A stretch of DNA of 64,000 bases, taken from positions 62,001-126,000 of the forward strand of contig NZ_MPDK01000003.1 in assembly GCF_003144315.1 (NCBI RefSeq), in the 5' to 3' direction. The notes beneath the pieces are model-generated. The model did not search any database, was not told the origin of the DNA, and saw only the letters and a list, made by a program, of their open reading frames with translations. Position numbers and translations under genes: made by a program. Positions 10,246 to 19,452 of this stretch are shown piece after piece. Numbering within the stretch: the stretch's first letter is position 1; every line of letters begins with the position of its first letter. Origin of the DNA: Sulfoacidibacillus thermotolerans (lineage in GTDB: Bacteria; Bacillota; Bacilli; Alicyclobacillales; SLC66).

Positions 10246-11178
10246 ATGACGTACCGATTGCGAATGATGGACCCTAAAGAGATGCGGGATTTATTGCAAT
10301 GGTTACAGCGTCTTGCGATTCCCAAGGCACGCAAGGGAATTCTATATTTCTTAGAAGTTACAGATCCAGAACAACCCGCATTCATTGACTTTACCATGTG
10401 TGGCTGTGACCCAGGGGTAAATGCTGCTGATTTCCTTTCGGGGATATTAACACGTTACATTTTAGGGCATTGGATCTATCACTTCATTAAAGAGGAGTTA
10501 AGGCGCGCGCATGGCTATTTAAATTCTGAAGAAATCCAGTATTTGCAGGAGCGAATATACACAGAAGCGTTGCAAGTACGAACACAGCGTTCCTCCTCAT
10601 GGGCATCTTTTACACTTGAAAGTGGTTGGTTAGCGGATTTTGAACAACAATTGAAGCGGATGATCACAGATGTTTTGTCCTCTTCAGCTGATGAACTGCA
10701 TCTTGACGGTTTATTGCGCTTTCGTTTTGCCAATCATTTGGCCGAACTGCGAGAGTTCATGCATTTCGCGGTTGATGATTATCTGTTAAGTCGAGAGTAT
10801 GAAGATTATGTGGATTTGTTGCGTTATTTTCTTGAAACGACGCCGATTTCCCCAATCGTTGTGCATGTTGTCACAGTGGGTGAGGCGGCACGTGCGTTTA
10901 CCGATGATTATGCTCCATTTGATGTTTCGGATGTTCGAGAAGTAGCAACTCGTACCGCGGCAGAAGAGTTACATCCGCAAGATGTATTAATGAGCGCACT
11001 GATCATGCGGTCTCCGCGTAAAGTGGTGTTACATACGGACGATGTTGAGTTTGGATTTGCAAAGACATTAGTGCGTGTATTTGGCGAGCGACTTACGGTT
11101 TGCGATTCTTGCCCAGAATGTGACGTTTTTGTAGCTGCGATTGACAAAGGATCTCCGTCTGTCTATACTTCGATTTAA
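10246..11178 (+). CDS. ytxC: Sporulation-associated protein YtxC
   Basis: The 310-residue protein matches the YtxC family of spore formers in length, composition and position directly upstream of thrS, as in Bacillus. It contains a helical, acidic central region (AHGYLNSEEIQYLQERIY; REYEDYVDLLRYFLE) and no signal peptide or membrane span. The biochemical role of YtxC is not established. ATG 10246 follows GAGGGTGG and gives the family-like N-terminus MTYRLRMMDPKEM; the frame is open upstream but that part looks untranslated. The 3' end contains the promoter of the thrS T-box transcript. Confidence 0.75.
   Translation: MTYRLRMMDPKEMRDLLQWLQRLAIPKARKGILYFLEVTDPEQPAFIDFTMCGCDPGVNAADFLSGILTRYILGHWIYHFIKEELRRAHGYLNSEEIQYLQERIYTEALQVRTQRSSSWASFTLESGWLADFEQQLKRMITDVLSSSADELHLDGLLRFRFANHLAELREFMHFAVDDYLLSREYEDYVDLLRYFLETTPISPIVVHVVTVGEAARAFTDDYAPFDVSDVREVATRTAAEELHPQDVLMSALIMRSPRKVVLHTDDVEFGFAKTLVRVFGERLTVCDSCPECDVFVAAIDKGSPSVYTSI
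11141..11169 (+). promoter_or_regulatory. Sigma-A promoter of the thrS T-box transcript
   Basis: TTGACA at 11141-11146 and TATACT at 11164-11169 are spaced exactly 17 bp, a near-perfect housekeeping promoter. It lies inside the last codons of ytxC and would start transcription near 11176, just ahead of the T-box leader. Confidence 0.75.
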
Positions 11179-11446
11179 TATCTAATGGCAGTGAATGAGA
11201 CATGGATGTTTGTAGGCTCGTCAAGAGAGAGTGCGCAGAGGGTGCTGAGAGCGTGCTTACGGAAGCGACAGACATTTACCACTCAGGAGCCGCTGACGAA
11301 GGAAATGATTGATTCCTTAAGTCAAGCCGTTGCGCGCGTTAAGCGCTTTGAGACGCTGGCGAGAGTCTAGCGTGAACTTGGGTGGAACCACGGAGGCGAT
11401 AGCGCTTTCGTCCCTGCGAATCAGGCAGGGACGGGGGCGCTTTTAT
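11176..11446 (+). promoter_or_regulatory. T-box leader (threonine) controlling thrS
   Basis: The 320-bp gap between ytxC and thrS is a T-box riboswitch. A Stem I base pairs GGCTC (11215-11219) with GAGCC (11287-11291). An ACC threonine codon at 11278-11280 sits in the expected specifier position just before the closing arm. The conserved T-box sequence GGGTGGAACCACGG is at 11380-11393. It is followed by an intrinsic terminator with stem 11402-11417/11425-11440 and a U-rich tail from 11441. Known mechanism: uncharged tRNA-Thr stabilises the antiterminator and lets transcription enter thrS. A short open frame across this leader is not considered coding. Confidence 0.9.
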
Positions 11447-11504
11447 TTTATTCGTTTAGGATAACAAAATAAAGAATTGACGCGACGAAATGGAGTGAAT
11501 GGAT

Positions 11505-13448
11505 ATGGAACAAGTAGAGATTCAGTTGAAAGATGGCACAAAGCGACTTTTTCCTAAAGGAACAACACTTGCGCAAATTGCGCAAGCGATTAGTGCGGGC
11601 CTAGCGCGGCAAGCGGTGGCGGGGAAACTAAATGGACAAATTGTCGAATTAGCCCGCCCAGTTGAAAAGGATGCAGAGATAGAACTGCTTACTCTAGAAG
11701 ATCCAGAGGGACTTTTTGTGTATCGGCACACTGCGGCACATGTAATGGCGCAAGCCGTGAGTCGGTTATACCCTGAGACAAAATTCGCCATTGGACCTGT
11801 CATTGAAAATGGATTTTATTATGACTTTGCAGATCATACGTTTACTCCTGAGGAGTTTCCAGCTATTGAGGCAGAGATGAGAAATATTATAAAGGCAGAT
11901 TATCCAGTAGTTCGCCAAGTGCTTTCGCGTGAAGAGGCGCTTGCTTTCTTTCAAGCGCGCAACGATCGTTTTAAGGTTGAAATAATCAATGATTTGCCAG
12001 CAGATGAAACGATCACAGTCTATACACAAGGAGAGTTTACCGATCTTTGCCGCGGTCCACATTTGCCGTCTACTGGCCGAATCAAAGCATTTAAATTGCT
12101 TAGTTTAGCTGGAGCTTATTGGCGCGGAGATGCGAAACGTGAACAGTTGACGCGTATCTATGCGACTGCCTTTGCGAAGGCGTCAGAATTAGAAGCACAT
12201 TTGAAGTTGCTTGAGGAAATGAAAGAGCGTGATCATCGCAAGATTGGCAAAGAATTAAAATTGTTTACGTTAGCAAAAGAAGTGGGCGCCGGATTGCCTA
12301 TTTGGTTACCCAACGGAGCAAAAGTACGGCGTGTGATCGAACGCTACATCGTCGATCTCGAGGAGAATCTTGGCTATGAGCACGTCTATACGCCAGTTTT
12401 AGGCAGTGTCGAGTTATACCAGATTAGCGGCCATTGGGAGCATTATCACGAAGACATGTTTCCACCGATGCACATGGATAATGAGGACCTTGTTTTACGG
12501 CCAATGAATTGCCCTCATCATATGATGGTGTACAAGGCAGAACCGCGCAGCTATCGCGACTTGCCGCTTCGCATCGCGGAACTTGGCATGATGCACCGCT
12601 ACGAGATGTCAGGGGCGCTCGCGGGGTTGCAACGGGTGCGCGCGATGACATTAAACGATGCGCATATCTTTTGTACGACAGAGCAAATTCAAAGTGAGTT
12701 TTCAAATGTTGTAAAACTCATTCAAAGAGTGTATCAGGATTTTGCGATTAAGGAATTTTCGTATCGACTGTCACTTCGTGACCCAGCCAATACTGAAAAA
12801 TACGTGGCAAATGACGAAATGTGGGATACAGCAGAAAAAATGTTGCGCCAAGCGCTCGACGAATTGGGGTTAGCCTATACTGAGGCAAAAGGCGAGGCGG
12901 CATTTTATGGGCCAAAACTTGATGTGCAAGTGAAGACTGCGCTTGGCAAGGAGGAGACTTTGTCAACTATTCAATTGGATTTCCATCTTCCCGAACGTTT
13001 TTCCCTTGAGTATATTGGTGAAGATGGCAAGGCGCATCGCCCTGTGGTTATCCATCGGGGCATTGTAAGTACGATGGAACGTATGGTGGCATTTTTGATC
13101 GAAAATTACAAAGGTGCTTTCCCGATATGGCTCGCACCTATACAAGTGCGCGTGTTGTCTGTGACAGATTATCAGCAAGCATATGCAAAGGAGATCGTCG
13201 ATCGCTTGCGCGAACGTGGGGTGCGCGCGGAAGCGGATGTGCGGCAAGAGAAAATTGGTTATAAAATTCGCGCGGCACAACTTGACAAAATCCCCTATAT
13301 GCTAGTTGTTGGTGCGAAAGAAATGGAAACGCGGCAAGTGGCCGTACGGGAACGTGAACGCGGTGACATTGGACAAAAGTCACTTGCTGCTTTTATCGAT
13401 CAATTGCTTGTAGAAATTGCGGGTCGTAGCAATGAGTTGGAGAGTTAA
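11505..13448 (+). CDS. thrS: Threonyl-tRNA synthetase
   Basis: 647 residues from ATG 11505. An in-frame ATG also lies at 11499, but GGAG at 11492-11495 is too close to it. Domain order is N-terminal TGS (1-60), editing domain with [11 protein letters not shown], class II catalytic core with motif 2 region [12 protein letters not shown] and zinc-site Cys in NCPHHMM, then a C-terminal anticodon-binding domain ([17 protein letters not shown]). It charges tRNA-Thr. Expression is controlled by the T-box leader immediately upstream. It overlaps the next gene by 17 bp. Confidence 0.97.
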   Translation: MEQVEIQLKDGTKRLFPKGTTLAQIAQAISAGLARQAVAGKLNGQIVELARPVEKDAEIELLTLEDPEGLFVYRHTAAHVMAQAVSRLYPETKFAIGPVIENGFYYDFADHTFTPEEFPAIEAEMRNIIKADYPVVRQVLSREEALAFFQARNDRFKVEIINDLPADETITVYTQGEFTDLCRGPHLPSTGRIKAFKLLSLAGAYWRGDAKREQLTRIYATAFAKASELEAHLKLLEEMKERDHRKIGKELKLFTLAKEVGAGLPIWLPNGAKVRRVIERYIVDLEENLGYEHVYTPVLGSVELYQISGHWEHYHEDMFPPMHMDNEDLVLRPMNCPHHMMVYKAEPRSYRDLPLRIAELGMMHRYEMSGALAGLQRVRAMTLNDAHIFCTTEQIQSEFSNVVKLIQRVYQDFAIKEFSYRLSLRDPANTEKYVANDEMWDTAEKMLRQALDELGLAYTEAKGEAAFYGPKLDVQVKTALGKEETLSTIQLDFHLPERFSLEYIGEDGKAHRPVVIHRGIVSTMERMVAFLIENYKGAFPIWLAPIQVRVLSVTDYQQAYAKEIVDRLRERGVRAEADVRQEKIGYKIRAAQLDKIPYMLVVGAKEMETRQVAVRERERGDIGQKSLAAFIDQLLVEIAGRSNELES

Positions 13449-14028
13449 GCAGAGAGTTGCAGGGCGCGCGGGAAAATACAGAGGCGTACTATTGCACTTT
13501 TCTTTCGCACTTTGGATCCTTTTCGCATATTTGTATAGCGCACAAGGAACAGCGTTTGCGGCACAAGATTTGGGTACTTATGCAATCCGTATTATGGTAT
13601 CCGACAAAGGGGCTGCATATGTCAAAGCGTCACCAGGGGAGAGCGTAACGCTCTCTCCCCTCACGTTGTCGAATCGGGGGGCACAAAAACAGCTTCTGCA
13701 CGTTGATATTGCAGGAGGATTGTTATACGCGTATCCAACACAACTTGTCTTGCCGCCAGGACATTCAGTGCATATTGGGCTGTTTTTAAACATTCCTGGC
13801 GATGAGCGGCCTGGCGTCTATTCACGCGCTGTGGTGATCGCTGCGGTTGTACCTGATCGTAAGCTTGTGCAGGTGGCGCGCGTCCCTTTTACCGTGCAGG
13901 TTCAAGCGCAAACTGGTACTGTAGGAATTCTACAATGGATACAGCAGCATTCTTTGTTTATGGTCGCTCTTGTAGTTTTGCTCCTGTTATTTTCCTATGG
14001 CTATGACAGGTGGCGTCGTAATCGGTAG
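13432..14028 (+). CDS. Exported single-pass membrane protein with a predicted beta-sandwich domain, function unknown
   Basis: About 198 residues. A basic N-terminus and hydrophobic stretch ([16 protein letters not shown]) end near AFAAQD, like a signal peptide. A beta-rich middle region (about 45-160) has [17 protein letters not shown] and [24 protein letters not shown], resembling Ig-like or DUF916-type adhesion/stability modules. A C-terminal transmembrane segment ([19 protein letters not shown]) is followed by a basic tail. Topology would place the sandwich outside the cell. I do not recognise the family with certainty. ATG 13432 lies inside the thrS 3' end with a weak ribosome site, suggesting coupled expression. 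The coding region holds a strong inverted repeat at 13636-13660. Confidence 0.6.
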   Translation: MSWRVKQRVAGRAGKYRGVLLHFSFALWILFAYLYSAQGTAFAAQDLGTYAIRIMVSDKGAAYVKASPGESVTLSPLTLSNRGAQKQLLHVDIAGGLLYAYPTQLVLPPGHSVHIGLFLNIPGDERPGVYSRAVVIAAVVPDRKLVQVARVPFTVQVQAQTGTVGILQWIQQHSLFMVALVVLLLLFSYGYDRWRRNR

Positions 14029-14070
14029 AAGGTAGGCATGCATCTGTGGTTTTCTAGACCCGTTTAGGTG

Positions 14071-14099
14071 TTGCTAAAAACGTAAAGGTCCTCTATAAT
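14071..14099 (+). promoter_or_regulatory. Sigma-A promoter of the infC-rpmI-rplT operon
   Basis: TTGCTA at 14071-14076 and TATAAT at 14094-14099 with a 17-bp spacer. Transcription would start near 14106 and run through the L20-type leader. Confidence 0.7.
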
Positions 14100-14105
14100 A
14101 AATGT

Positions 14106-14262
14106 ATTCTTTGCAGGTAAGTAGAAGCGTTCGCTTCTCACCCCGGGATCTACAGCTTGTAGTATCTATGGGTTCAGTGCACATGGACGGAATTGTAGAA
14201 AGAGACCATGTTGGCGTGAATGTGTGAGTGCGAGCGCGGTGAAAGACCGCGCTTTTTATTTT
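14106..14262 (+). promoter_or_regulatory. L20-type ribosomal protein leader with intrinsic terminator
   Basis: About 155 nt of untranslated leader separate the promoter from infC. It ends in a clear terminator: AGCGCGGT (14233-14240), loop GAAAG, ACCGCGCT (14246-14253) and a U-rich tail to 14262. In Firmicutes the infC-rpmI-rplT operon is autoregulated by L20 binding to such a leader and promoting termination. Position, size and terminator fit; I cannot align the leader to the known consensus by eye, so the L20 assignment rests partly on context. Confidence 0.65.
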
Positions 14263-14296
14263 GTATTTCTTTAGTGAATTTAGGAGGTGTTGTTCA

Positions 14297-14827
14297 ATTA
14301 GCAAGGATGATGTGCAAATTAATGATGCCATCCGTGCGCGTGAAGTGCGCTTGATTGATGAAGCAGGGGAACAATTAGGGATTGTCAATCTCCGTGAGGC
14401 GCTGCGCATTGCGGGGGAAAAGAATCTCGATCTTGTCAATGTCGCTCCGACGGCAAAACCTCCCGTTTGCCGCATTATGGACTATGGAAAGTTCAAATAC
14501 GAGCAAAGCAAGAAAGAGAAAGAAGCTCGCAAGCATCAAAAAGTCGTGATGATTAAAGAAATTCGCATGACCCCGAACATTGAGGATCATGATTTTGAAA
14601 CAAAGGTAAAGGCAGCGGCAAAGTTTCTACAAGAAGGCGACAAAGTGAAGGCAGCTGTTCGCTTTCGCGGAAGAGAGATTACGCATCCAGGTATCGGTCA
14701 GGCTGTTTTAGAAAAGATGGCGAAAGAACTTGAACCTTTTGGCGTGATGGAGCGCTCTCCGCGACTTGAAGGGCGCAGCATGATTATGATTATTAATCCG
14801 CGTCAAAGTGCGGAAAAGTCATCATAA
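14297..14827 (+). CDS. infC: Translation initiation factor IF-3 (ATT start codon)
   Basis: 176 residues. The N-terminal domain (VQINDAIRAREVRLIDEAGEQLG), lysine-rich linker (YEQSKKEKEARKHQK) and C-terminal domain are all present. IF-3 prevents premature subunit joining and proofreads the start codon. The reading frame has no ATG/GTG/TTG at the conserved N-terminus. An ATT at 14297-14299 lies 7 nt after a perfect AGGAGGTG (14282-14289) and gives the family-typical start ISKDD. AUU starts are known for infC and allow IF-3 to repress its own translation. An open frame extending upstream to 14261 is an artefact that overlaps the leader terminator. Confidence 0.95.
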   Translation: MSKDDVQINDAIRAREVRLIDEAGEQLGIVNLREALRIAGEKNLDLVNVAPTAKPPVCRIMDYGKFKYEQSKKEKEARKHQKVVMIKEIRMTPNIEDHDFETKVKAAAKFLQEGDKVKAAVRFRGREITHPGIGQAVLEKMAKELEPFGVMERSPRLEGRSMIMIINPRQSAEKSS

Positions 14828-14884
14828 AAGTAAAGCGCAAGTGCTGATCAAACCCTTTTGGGTACGAATTTGGAGGATATTGTA

Positions 14885-15082
14885 ATGCCGAAGATGAAAA
14901 CGCATCGTGGAGCGGCCAAACGTTTTAAAAAGACCGGCTCTGGAAAATTAAAACGCAGTCACGCATATACAAGTCACTTATTTGTATCAAAATCACCAAA
15001 GCGCAAGCGCCAATTGCGGCGTTCTGGCATGGTGGCAGCGGGAGACGCCAAGCGAATCCGTCAGTTAGTCGCCTATTTGTAA
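14885..15082 (+). CDS. rpmI: 50S ribosomal protein L35
   Basis: 65 residues, highly basic, beginning [20 protein letters not shown] as expected for bL35, with [16 protein letters not shown] near the C-terminus. The ATG at 14885 follows GGAGG at 14872-14876. It is the middle gene of infC-rpmI-rplT and is probably controlled with them by the L20 leader. The frame is open upstream to 14858, but that extension is not part of the family. Confidence 0.96.
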   Translation: MPKMKTHRGAAKRFKKTGSGKLKRSHAYTSHLFVSKSPKRKRQLRRSGMVAAGDAKRIRQLVAYL

Positions 15083-15142
15083 TAAATTCGAAACAAGTGG
15101 AGTGGGGGCATCTTTAGTCCCGCGATTTAAGGAGGATTTGTC

Positions 15143-15502
15143 ATGCCAAGAGTAAAGGGCGGCATTGTGACGCGCCGTCGACATAAAAAAATATTAAAAT
15201 TAGCACGTGGATATTTTGGTTCGAAGCATCGTTTATTCCGTACAGCAAATCAGCAAGTAATGAAGTCCCTGATGTATGCATATCGGGATCGTCGCGTTCG
15301 TAAGCGCGATTTTCGCCGCCTGTGGATTCAACGTATCAATGCGGCTGCGCGGTTGAATGGACTTTCCTACAGCCGACTGATGTTTGGTCTTAAACAAGCT
15401 GGGGTTGAAGTGAATCGCAAGATGCTTGCGGATTTAGCGGTTCATGATGCACATGCTTTTACAGAGCTCGCGACGTTAGCGAAGTCTAAATTAGAAGCAT
15501 AG
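15143..15502 (+). CDS. rplT: 50S ribosomal protein L20
   Basis: 119 residues, the usual length of bL20. The N-terminal [19 protein letters not shown] and the KGYFGSK-like segment [22 protein letters not shown] are characteristic. The protein binds 23S rRNA during early 50S assembly and in Firmicutes also represses its own operon through the leader upstream of infC. GGAGG precedes the ATG. A terminator-like hairpin follows at 15521-15557. Confidence 0.97.
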   Translation: MPRVKGGIVTRRRHKKILKLARGYFGSKHRLFRTANQQVMKSLMYAYRDRRVRKRDFRRLWIQRINAAARLNGLSYSRLMFGLKQAGVEVNRKMLADLAVHDAHAFTELATLAKSKLEA

Positions 15503-15520
15503 ACTGTGTATGGACAAGGA

Positions 15521-15557
15521 GGTCACATCTTCCTAACGGGAGTGTGGCCTTTTGTTT
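15521..15557 (+). terminator. Intrinsic terminator after rplT
   Basis: GGTCACA (15521-15527) pairs with TGTGGCC (15543-15549) with one G-U pair, followed by TTTTGTTT (15549-15557). It lies directly downstream of rplT and before the dehydrogenase gene at 15573. Confidence 0.6.
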
Positions 15558-15572
15558 GTATGGGGGGATTGT

Positions 15573-16535
15573 ATGCGCAAAAAGACAGTGGTGACTCGAC
15601 TATTGCCGACTGAAGTCATCGAAAAGTTGCAAGCCGTTTCTGAAGTTACGATGTGGCCTACTGCAGAAAATGCGGCCTCGCGCGAGTTTTTGCTGCGGGA
15701 GATTAAGGATGCCGATGCACTCTTGTCGATGTTGACAGATTCGATTGATGCAGAACTAATCGCGCAGGGCAAAAAATTGCGCATTATTGCGAATATGGCT
15801 GTGGGTTACGATAACATTGATTTACAAGCAGCGAAATCACAAGGTATCTATGTCACGAATACGCCGGATGTCTTAAATGAGACGACGGCAGATCTAGCCT
15901 TTGCACTCTTGCTTACTACAGCAAGGAGGATTCCGGAAGCGATCGATTTTTTGCGCTCTGGAGAATGGCGTTTATGGTCTCCCTTTTTGCTTGCAGGGCA
16001 AGATGTGTATGGTGCAACGCTCGGAATTGTGGGAATGGGGAGAATCGGTGAAGCTGTTGCTAAACGTGCCCGTGGCTTTGCAATGCATGTGTTGTATCAC
16101 AACAGACAGCGAAAGCCTGAGGTTGAAGAGCGTTTAGGAGTAACTTATGCAACTTTTGATGATTTGCTGCGCCAAGCAGATTTTGTGATGGTACTGACTC
16201 CGCTCACAGAAAGCACTTATCATATGATCGGGGAGCGAGAACTGCATCTTATGAAAAAAACAGCCATTTTGATCAATGTCAGTCGTGGGTCTGTCGTGGA
16301 TGAACACGCGTTGTATCAAGCATTACGTATGGGTGAGATTCATGCGGCTGGACTTGACGTTTTTGAACAAGAACCGATTCCTCCTGATCATCCGTTGTTG
16401 CAGTTGCAAAATGTCGTGGCACTGCCTCATATCGGCAGTGCGAGTAGAGATACACGTATGCATATGGCGATGCTTGCAGCAGATAACATATGTGCAGTGC
16501 TTGCGGGAGGAGATCCGATTACTTCCATTGTGTAG
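15573..16535 (+). CDS. D-isomer-specific 2-hydroxyacid dehydrogenase (glyoxylate/hydroxypyruvate reductase type)
   Basis: 320 residues. Substrate domain halves flank a Rossmann NAD(P) domain with GIVGMGRIGEAVAKRARGF (about 148-166). The catalytic Arg is in NVSRGSVVDE, the Glu in FEQEP and the His in LPHIGSA. It resembles GhrB/GyaR enzymes that reduce glyoxylate, hydroxypyruvate or related 2-oxoacids; exact substrate is unknown. The ATG at 15573 has an unusual GGGGGG ribosome site at 15562-15567. The frame also contains an upstream TTG at 15552, which would lie in the rplT terminator and is rejected. Confidence 0.85.
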   Translation: MRKKTVVTRLLPTEVIEKLQAVSEVTMWPTAENAASREFLLREIKDADALLSMLTDSIDAELIAQGKKLRIIANMAVGYDNIDLQAAKSQGIYVTNTPDVLNETTADLAFALLLTTARRIPEAIDFLRSGEWRLWSPFLLAGQDVYGATLGIVGMGRIGEAVAKRARGFAMHVLYHNRQRKPEVEERLGVTYATFDDLLRQADFVMVLTPLTESTYHMIGERELHLMKKTAILINVSRGSVVDEHALYQALRMGEIHAAGLDVFEQEPIPPDHPLLQLQNVVALPHIGSASRDTRMHMAMLAADNICAVLAGGDPITSIV

Positions 16536-16607
16536 TCGCGATAAAACAGCTAAAATAGTCAGAAAATGCATAGAGATCGAAATTTCCGGGAGAGAGTGGG
16601 AGAAGAA

Positions 16608-18269
16608 ATGCGCAGTGATATGGTGAAAAAGGGGATCGATAAAGCCCCACATCGCAGTTTGCTAAGAGCTACAGGAGTAAAGAACGAGGATTTTGACAAA
16701 CCGTTTATCGGAATTGTAAATTCTTTTATTGAGATTATTCCAGGTCATATGCATTTGCAAGAGTTCGGAAAGCTTGTGAAAGAGGCGGTTCGAGCAGCTG
16801 GGATGATTCCATTTGAGTTCAATACGATCGGTGTAGATGATGGGATTGCAATGGGCCATATTGGCATGCGCTATTCTCTGCCTAGTCGTGAATTGATCGC
16901 GGATTCGCTTGAAACGGTCGTGCAAGCGCATTGGTTCGATGGCCTTATCTGCATCCCGAATTGTGATAAGATTACACCAGGGATGATGATGGGAGCATTG
17001 CGCGTCAATATTCCTACGGTCTTTGTTTCAGGGGGGCCGATGAAGGCAGGGAAGACGACAAGTGGGAAGACAGTGGATCTTGTGTCGGTATTTGAAGGAG
17101 TAGGCGCGTATCAGGCGGGCAAGATGACAGCTTCAGAGTTACAAGACATTGAGGAACACGGGTGTCCTACATGTGGATCATGTTCTGGCATGTTTACAGC
17201 AAACTCAATGAACTGTCTTGCCGAGGCACTCGGTTTGGCACTTCCAGGAAACGGTTCAATCCTTGCGATTGACAAGCGCCGTGAGGAATTGGTCAAAGAA
17301 GCGGCAGAGCGGTTGAAATATTTGATCGAAAAGCAAATTAAACCACGTGATATCGTCACACAAGATGCACTTGATAACGCGTTTATTTTAGATATGGCTA
17401 TGGGGGGATCGACAAACACCGTTTTACACACGCTTGCGATTGCGCATGAAGCTGAAGTTGAGTACCCATTAGAGCGCATTGATGAAATTTCACGGCGTGT
17501 ACCACAGATTTGTAAGGTAAGTCCTGCTTCGGAGTGGCATATGGAGGATGTGGATCGAGCAGGTGGAATTTCAGCTATTTTACGCGAGTTATCGCGTAAA
17601 GAAGGTTTATTGCACTTAGATTGTATGACAGTGACAGGGAAGACACTCGGAGAAAATATTGCTGAGGCGAACATTCAAGATGCGCGTGTAATTCGCACGA
17701 TTGAAAACGCTTATTCAGTGCAAGGTGGACTGCGCGTATTAAAGGGGAATTTGGCGCCTGACGGAGCAGTGATCAAGAGTGGTGCGACATCTGTCACGCA
17801 TTTTGAAGGTCCATGCGTAATTTTTAACTCACAAGATGAAGCTTCAGAAGGAATCAAAAATGGGAGGGTGAAAAAGGGAGACGTTGTCGTGATCCGTTAC
17901 GAGGGGCCTAAAGGTGGTCCTGGGATGCCTGAGATGTTGGCACCGACCTCAGCGATCGCGGGGATGGGACTTGGTGCTGATGTGGCGCTTATTACGGATG
18001 GGCGGTTTTCAGGTGCGACGAGGGGCATTAGTATCGGTCATATCTCGCCTGAGGCGGCTGCAGGGGGGCCGATTGCAGCATTGCAAGAAGGTGACATCGT
18101 CGTTATCGACACGGAGCAGCGGACTTTAGAAGTGCGTATCTCTGATGCAGAGTTACAGGCGCGACTCTCCGCTTGGCAGCCACCTGAGCCACTTGTCAAA
18201 CGCGGCTGGCTCGCCCGTTATACACGTCTTGTGACGTCCGCAAACACGGGTGCGGTCCTTAACGATTGA
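16608..18269 (+). CDS. ilvD: Dihydroxy-acid dehydratase
   Basis: 553 residues. The Fe-S cluster cysteines are visible in [15 protein letters not shown] and in [19 protein letters not shown], and the substrate region has GGSTNTVLH and the C-terminal [14 protein letters not shown]. It dehydrates dihydroxy-isovalerate and dihydroxy-methylvalerate in branched-chain amino acid synthesis. No other ilv or leu genes are in the window. ATG 16608 ([19 protein letters not shown]) follows GGGAG; the frame is open upstream to 16566 but the family starts here. Confidence 0.95.
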   Translation: MRSDMVKKGIDKAPHRSLLRATGVKNEDFDKPFIGIVNSFIEIIPGHMHLQEFGKLVKEAVRAAGMIPFEFNTIGVDDGIAMGHIGMRYSLPSRELIADSLETVVQAHWFDGLICIPNCDKITPGMMMGALRVNIPTVFVSGGPMKAGKTTSGKTVDLVSVFEGVGAYQAGKMTASELQDIEEHGCPTCGSCSGMFTANSMNCLAEALGLALPGNGSILAIDKRREELVKEAAERLKYLIEKQIKPRDIVTQDALDNAFILDMAMGGSTNTVLHTLAIAHEAEVEYPLERIDEISRRVPQICKVSPASEWHMEDVDRAGGISAILRELSRKEGLLHLDCMTVTGKTLGENIAEANIQDARVIRTIENAYSVQGGLRVLKGNLAPDGAVIKSGATSVTHFEGPCVIFNSQDEASEGIKNGRVKKGDVVVIRYEGPKGGPGMPEMLAPTSAIAGMGLGADVALITDGRFSGATRGISIGHISPEAAAGGPIAALQEGDIVVIDTEQRTLEVRISDAELQARLSAWQPPEPLVKRGWLARYTRLVTSANTGAVLND

Positions 18270-18282
18270 AAGGGGAAACGGA

Positions 18283-19095
18283 TTGGACTATTTAACATCG
18301 GCGCAAAATCCACGGGTAAAAGCGTGGGCGGCGTTAAAAGAGCGAAAGTATAGAGAGCAATCGGGTACCTATTTGGTTGAAGGCGTACGCAGTATAACAA
18401 CTTATCTACAGCACGGGGCTGAGATTTTAAGTTTTTTGTATGACCCGGGAGCAAGTGTTTCTGCTTGTGAGGAGCTTGCAAGGCAGTGTGAACAACAAGG
18501 GGTGCCTGTCTTTGCATTGACTTCGCAATTAATGGCGCAGATAGCAGACACAGTTCATCCACAAGGCGCGATGGCTGTCGTACAAATGGATAAGTCGGAA
18601 ATTCGCGCAATGTTTCAGTTAACGCGTGCTGCGGGAGATTGTCGGGATGTGCTTTTACTCGTTGACGGTGTGCGTGATCCAGGCAATCTCGGAACGATGA
18701 TTCGCTCGGCAGCAGCTGTAGGAGTGCGCGGTGTGATTGCGCTTGAAGGGACAGTAGACTTTTACAATCCGAAAGTTGTGCGCGCGACGATGGGGGCACT
18801 TGCTACCGTAGCGGTTGCAGAAGCAACCGCAGAACAAGTTATCCGTTATGCCAAGGAATATGAGGTGCGTCTCATTGGAGCTGATGCACACGCACAAACG
18901 TCGTTTTTTGAAGTCGATTTGCAAGATCGTATAGGCCTTGTAATTGGCGGAGAAGCACAAGGGATCTCTGAGAAGTTGTATTCATCTCTAGCCGCACGGG
19001 TTGCACTCCCCATGCCTGGTGCGACTGAATCGCTAAACGCTGGCGTAGCATCGAGTGTACTTTTATATGAGGCGTTACGCCAGCGCCTCGGCTAG
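18283..19095 (+). CDS. ysgA: TrmH/SpoU-family RNA 2'-O-methyltransferase (YsgA-like)
   Basis: 270 residues from TTG 18283, preceded by AAAGGGG with 7-nt spacing. An N-terminal substrate-binding domain (SAQNPRVKAWAALKERKYRE) is followed by a SPOUT knot domain. Its motifs are LLVDGVRDPGNLGTMIRSAAAVG, LVIGGEAQGIS and LPMPGATESLNAGVASSVLLYE, which bind S-adenosylmethionine in the knot. The target is probably a ribosomal RNA nucleotide; the exact site is not inferable. Adjacency to pheS matches ysgA of Bacillus. An in-frame GTG at 18250 lies inside ilvD and is less likely. Confidence 0.88.
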   Translation: MDYLTSAQNPRVKAWAALKERKYREQSGTYLVEGVRSITTYLQHGAEILSFLYDPGASVSACEELARQCEQQGVPVFALTSQLMAQIADTVHPQGAMAVVQMDKSEIRAMFQLTRAAGDCRDVLLLVDGVRDPGNLGTMIRSAAAVGVRGVIALEGTVDFYNPKVVRATMGALATVAVAEATAEQVIRYAKEYEVRLIGADAHAQTSFFEVDLQDRIGLVIGGEAQGISEKLYSSLAARVALPMPGATESLNAGVASSVLLYEALRQRLG

Positions 19096-19115
19096 TGTTT
19101 ACCATTTAGGGAGGC

Positions 19116-19144
19116 TTTACAGAATTCTCATCCCGCTGTATCAT
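19116..19144 (+). promoter_or_regulatory. Sigma-A promoter of the pheST T-box transcript
   Basis: TTTACA at 19116-19121 and TATCAT at 19139-19144 with a 17-bp spacer, located between ysgA and the pheS T-box leader. Confidence 0.65.
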
Positions 19145-19150
19145 AGTGGA

Positions 19151-19403
19151 AACTGATGACCGAGAGAGTACCTATTGACTTTTGCATACAGGGACGTGGC
19201 CCGTGACTGAGAGCGCCATGTGCAAACCTTTAGGGAAGTTCACTCGTGAGGTGATCGATTGAACGAATTTTTTCTGTAGGTTGATCCGCGCCCGCGCGTT
19301 ATTGCGGACTTTGAGGGAAGTTTGTGCGCGTGTAGTCGCGGCAGTGACTTCTAAAAAAGGGTGGTACCACGAAGTTTTCGTCCCTTGACGAAAGCTTTTT
19401 TTG
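19151..19403 (+). promoter_or_regulatory. T-box leader (phenylalanine) controlling pheST
   Basis: The 357-bp gap between ysgA and pheS holds a T-box riboswitch. The Stem I base pairs GATGACC (19155-19161) with GGTGATC (19250-19256), with one mismatch. A UUC phenylalanine codon at 19239-19241 is in the specifier position. The conserved T-box AGGGTGGTACCACG is at 19358-19371. The terminator stem is 19372-19382/19387-19397 followed by six T. Uncharged tRNA-Phe should promote read-through into pheST. Confidence 0.9.
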
Positions 19404-19452
19404 TTTGAAATGTAAAAATCTATCGAATGCTGTGAAGTGACAAGGTGTTTCT

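Noticed and set aside
11185-11370. 61-codon open frame upstream of thrS
   Set aside because: It lies entirely in the T-box leader, covering Stem I and the specifier, and has no family-like sequence.
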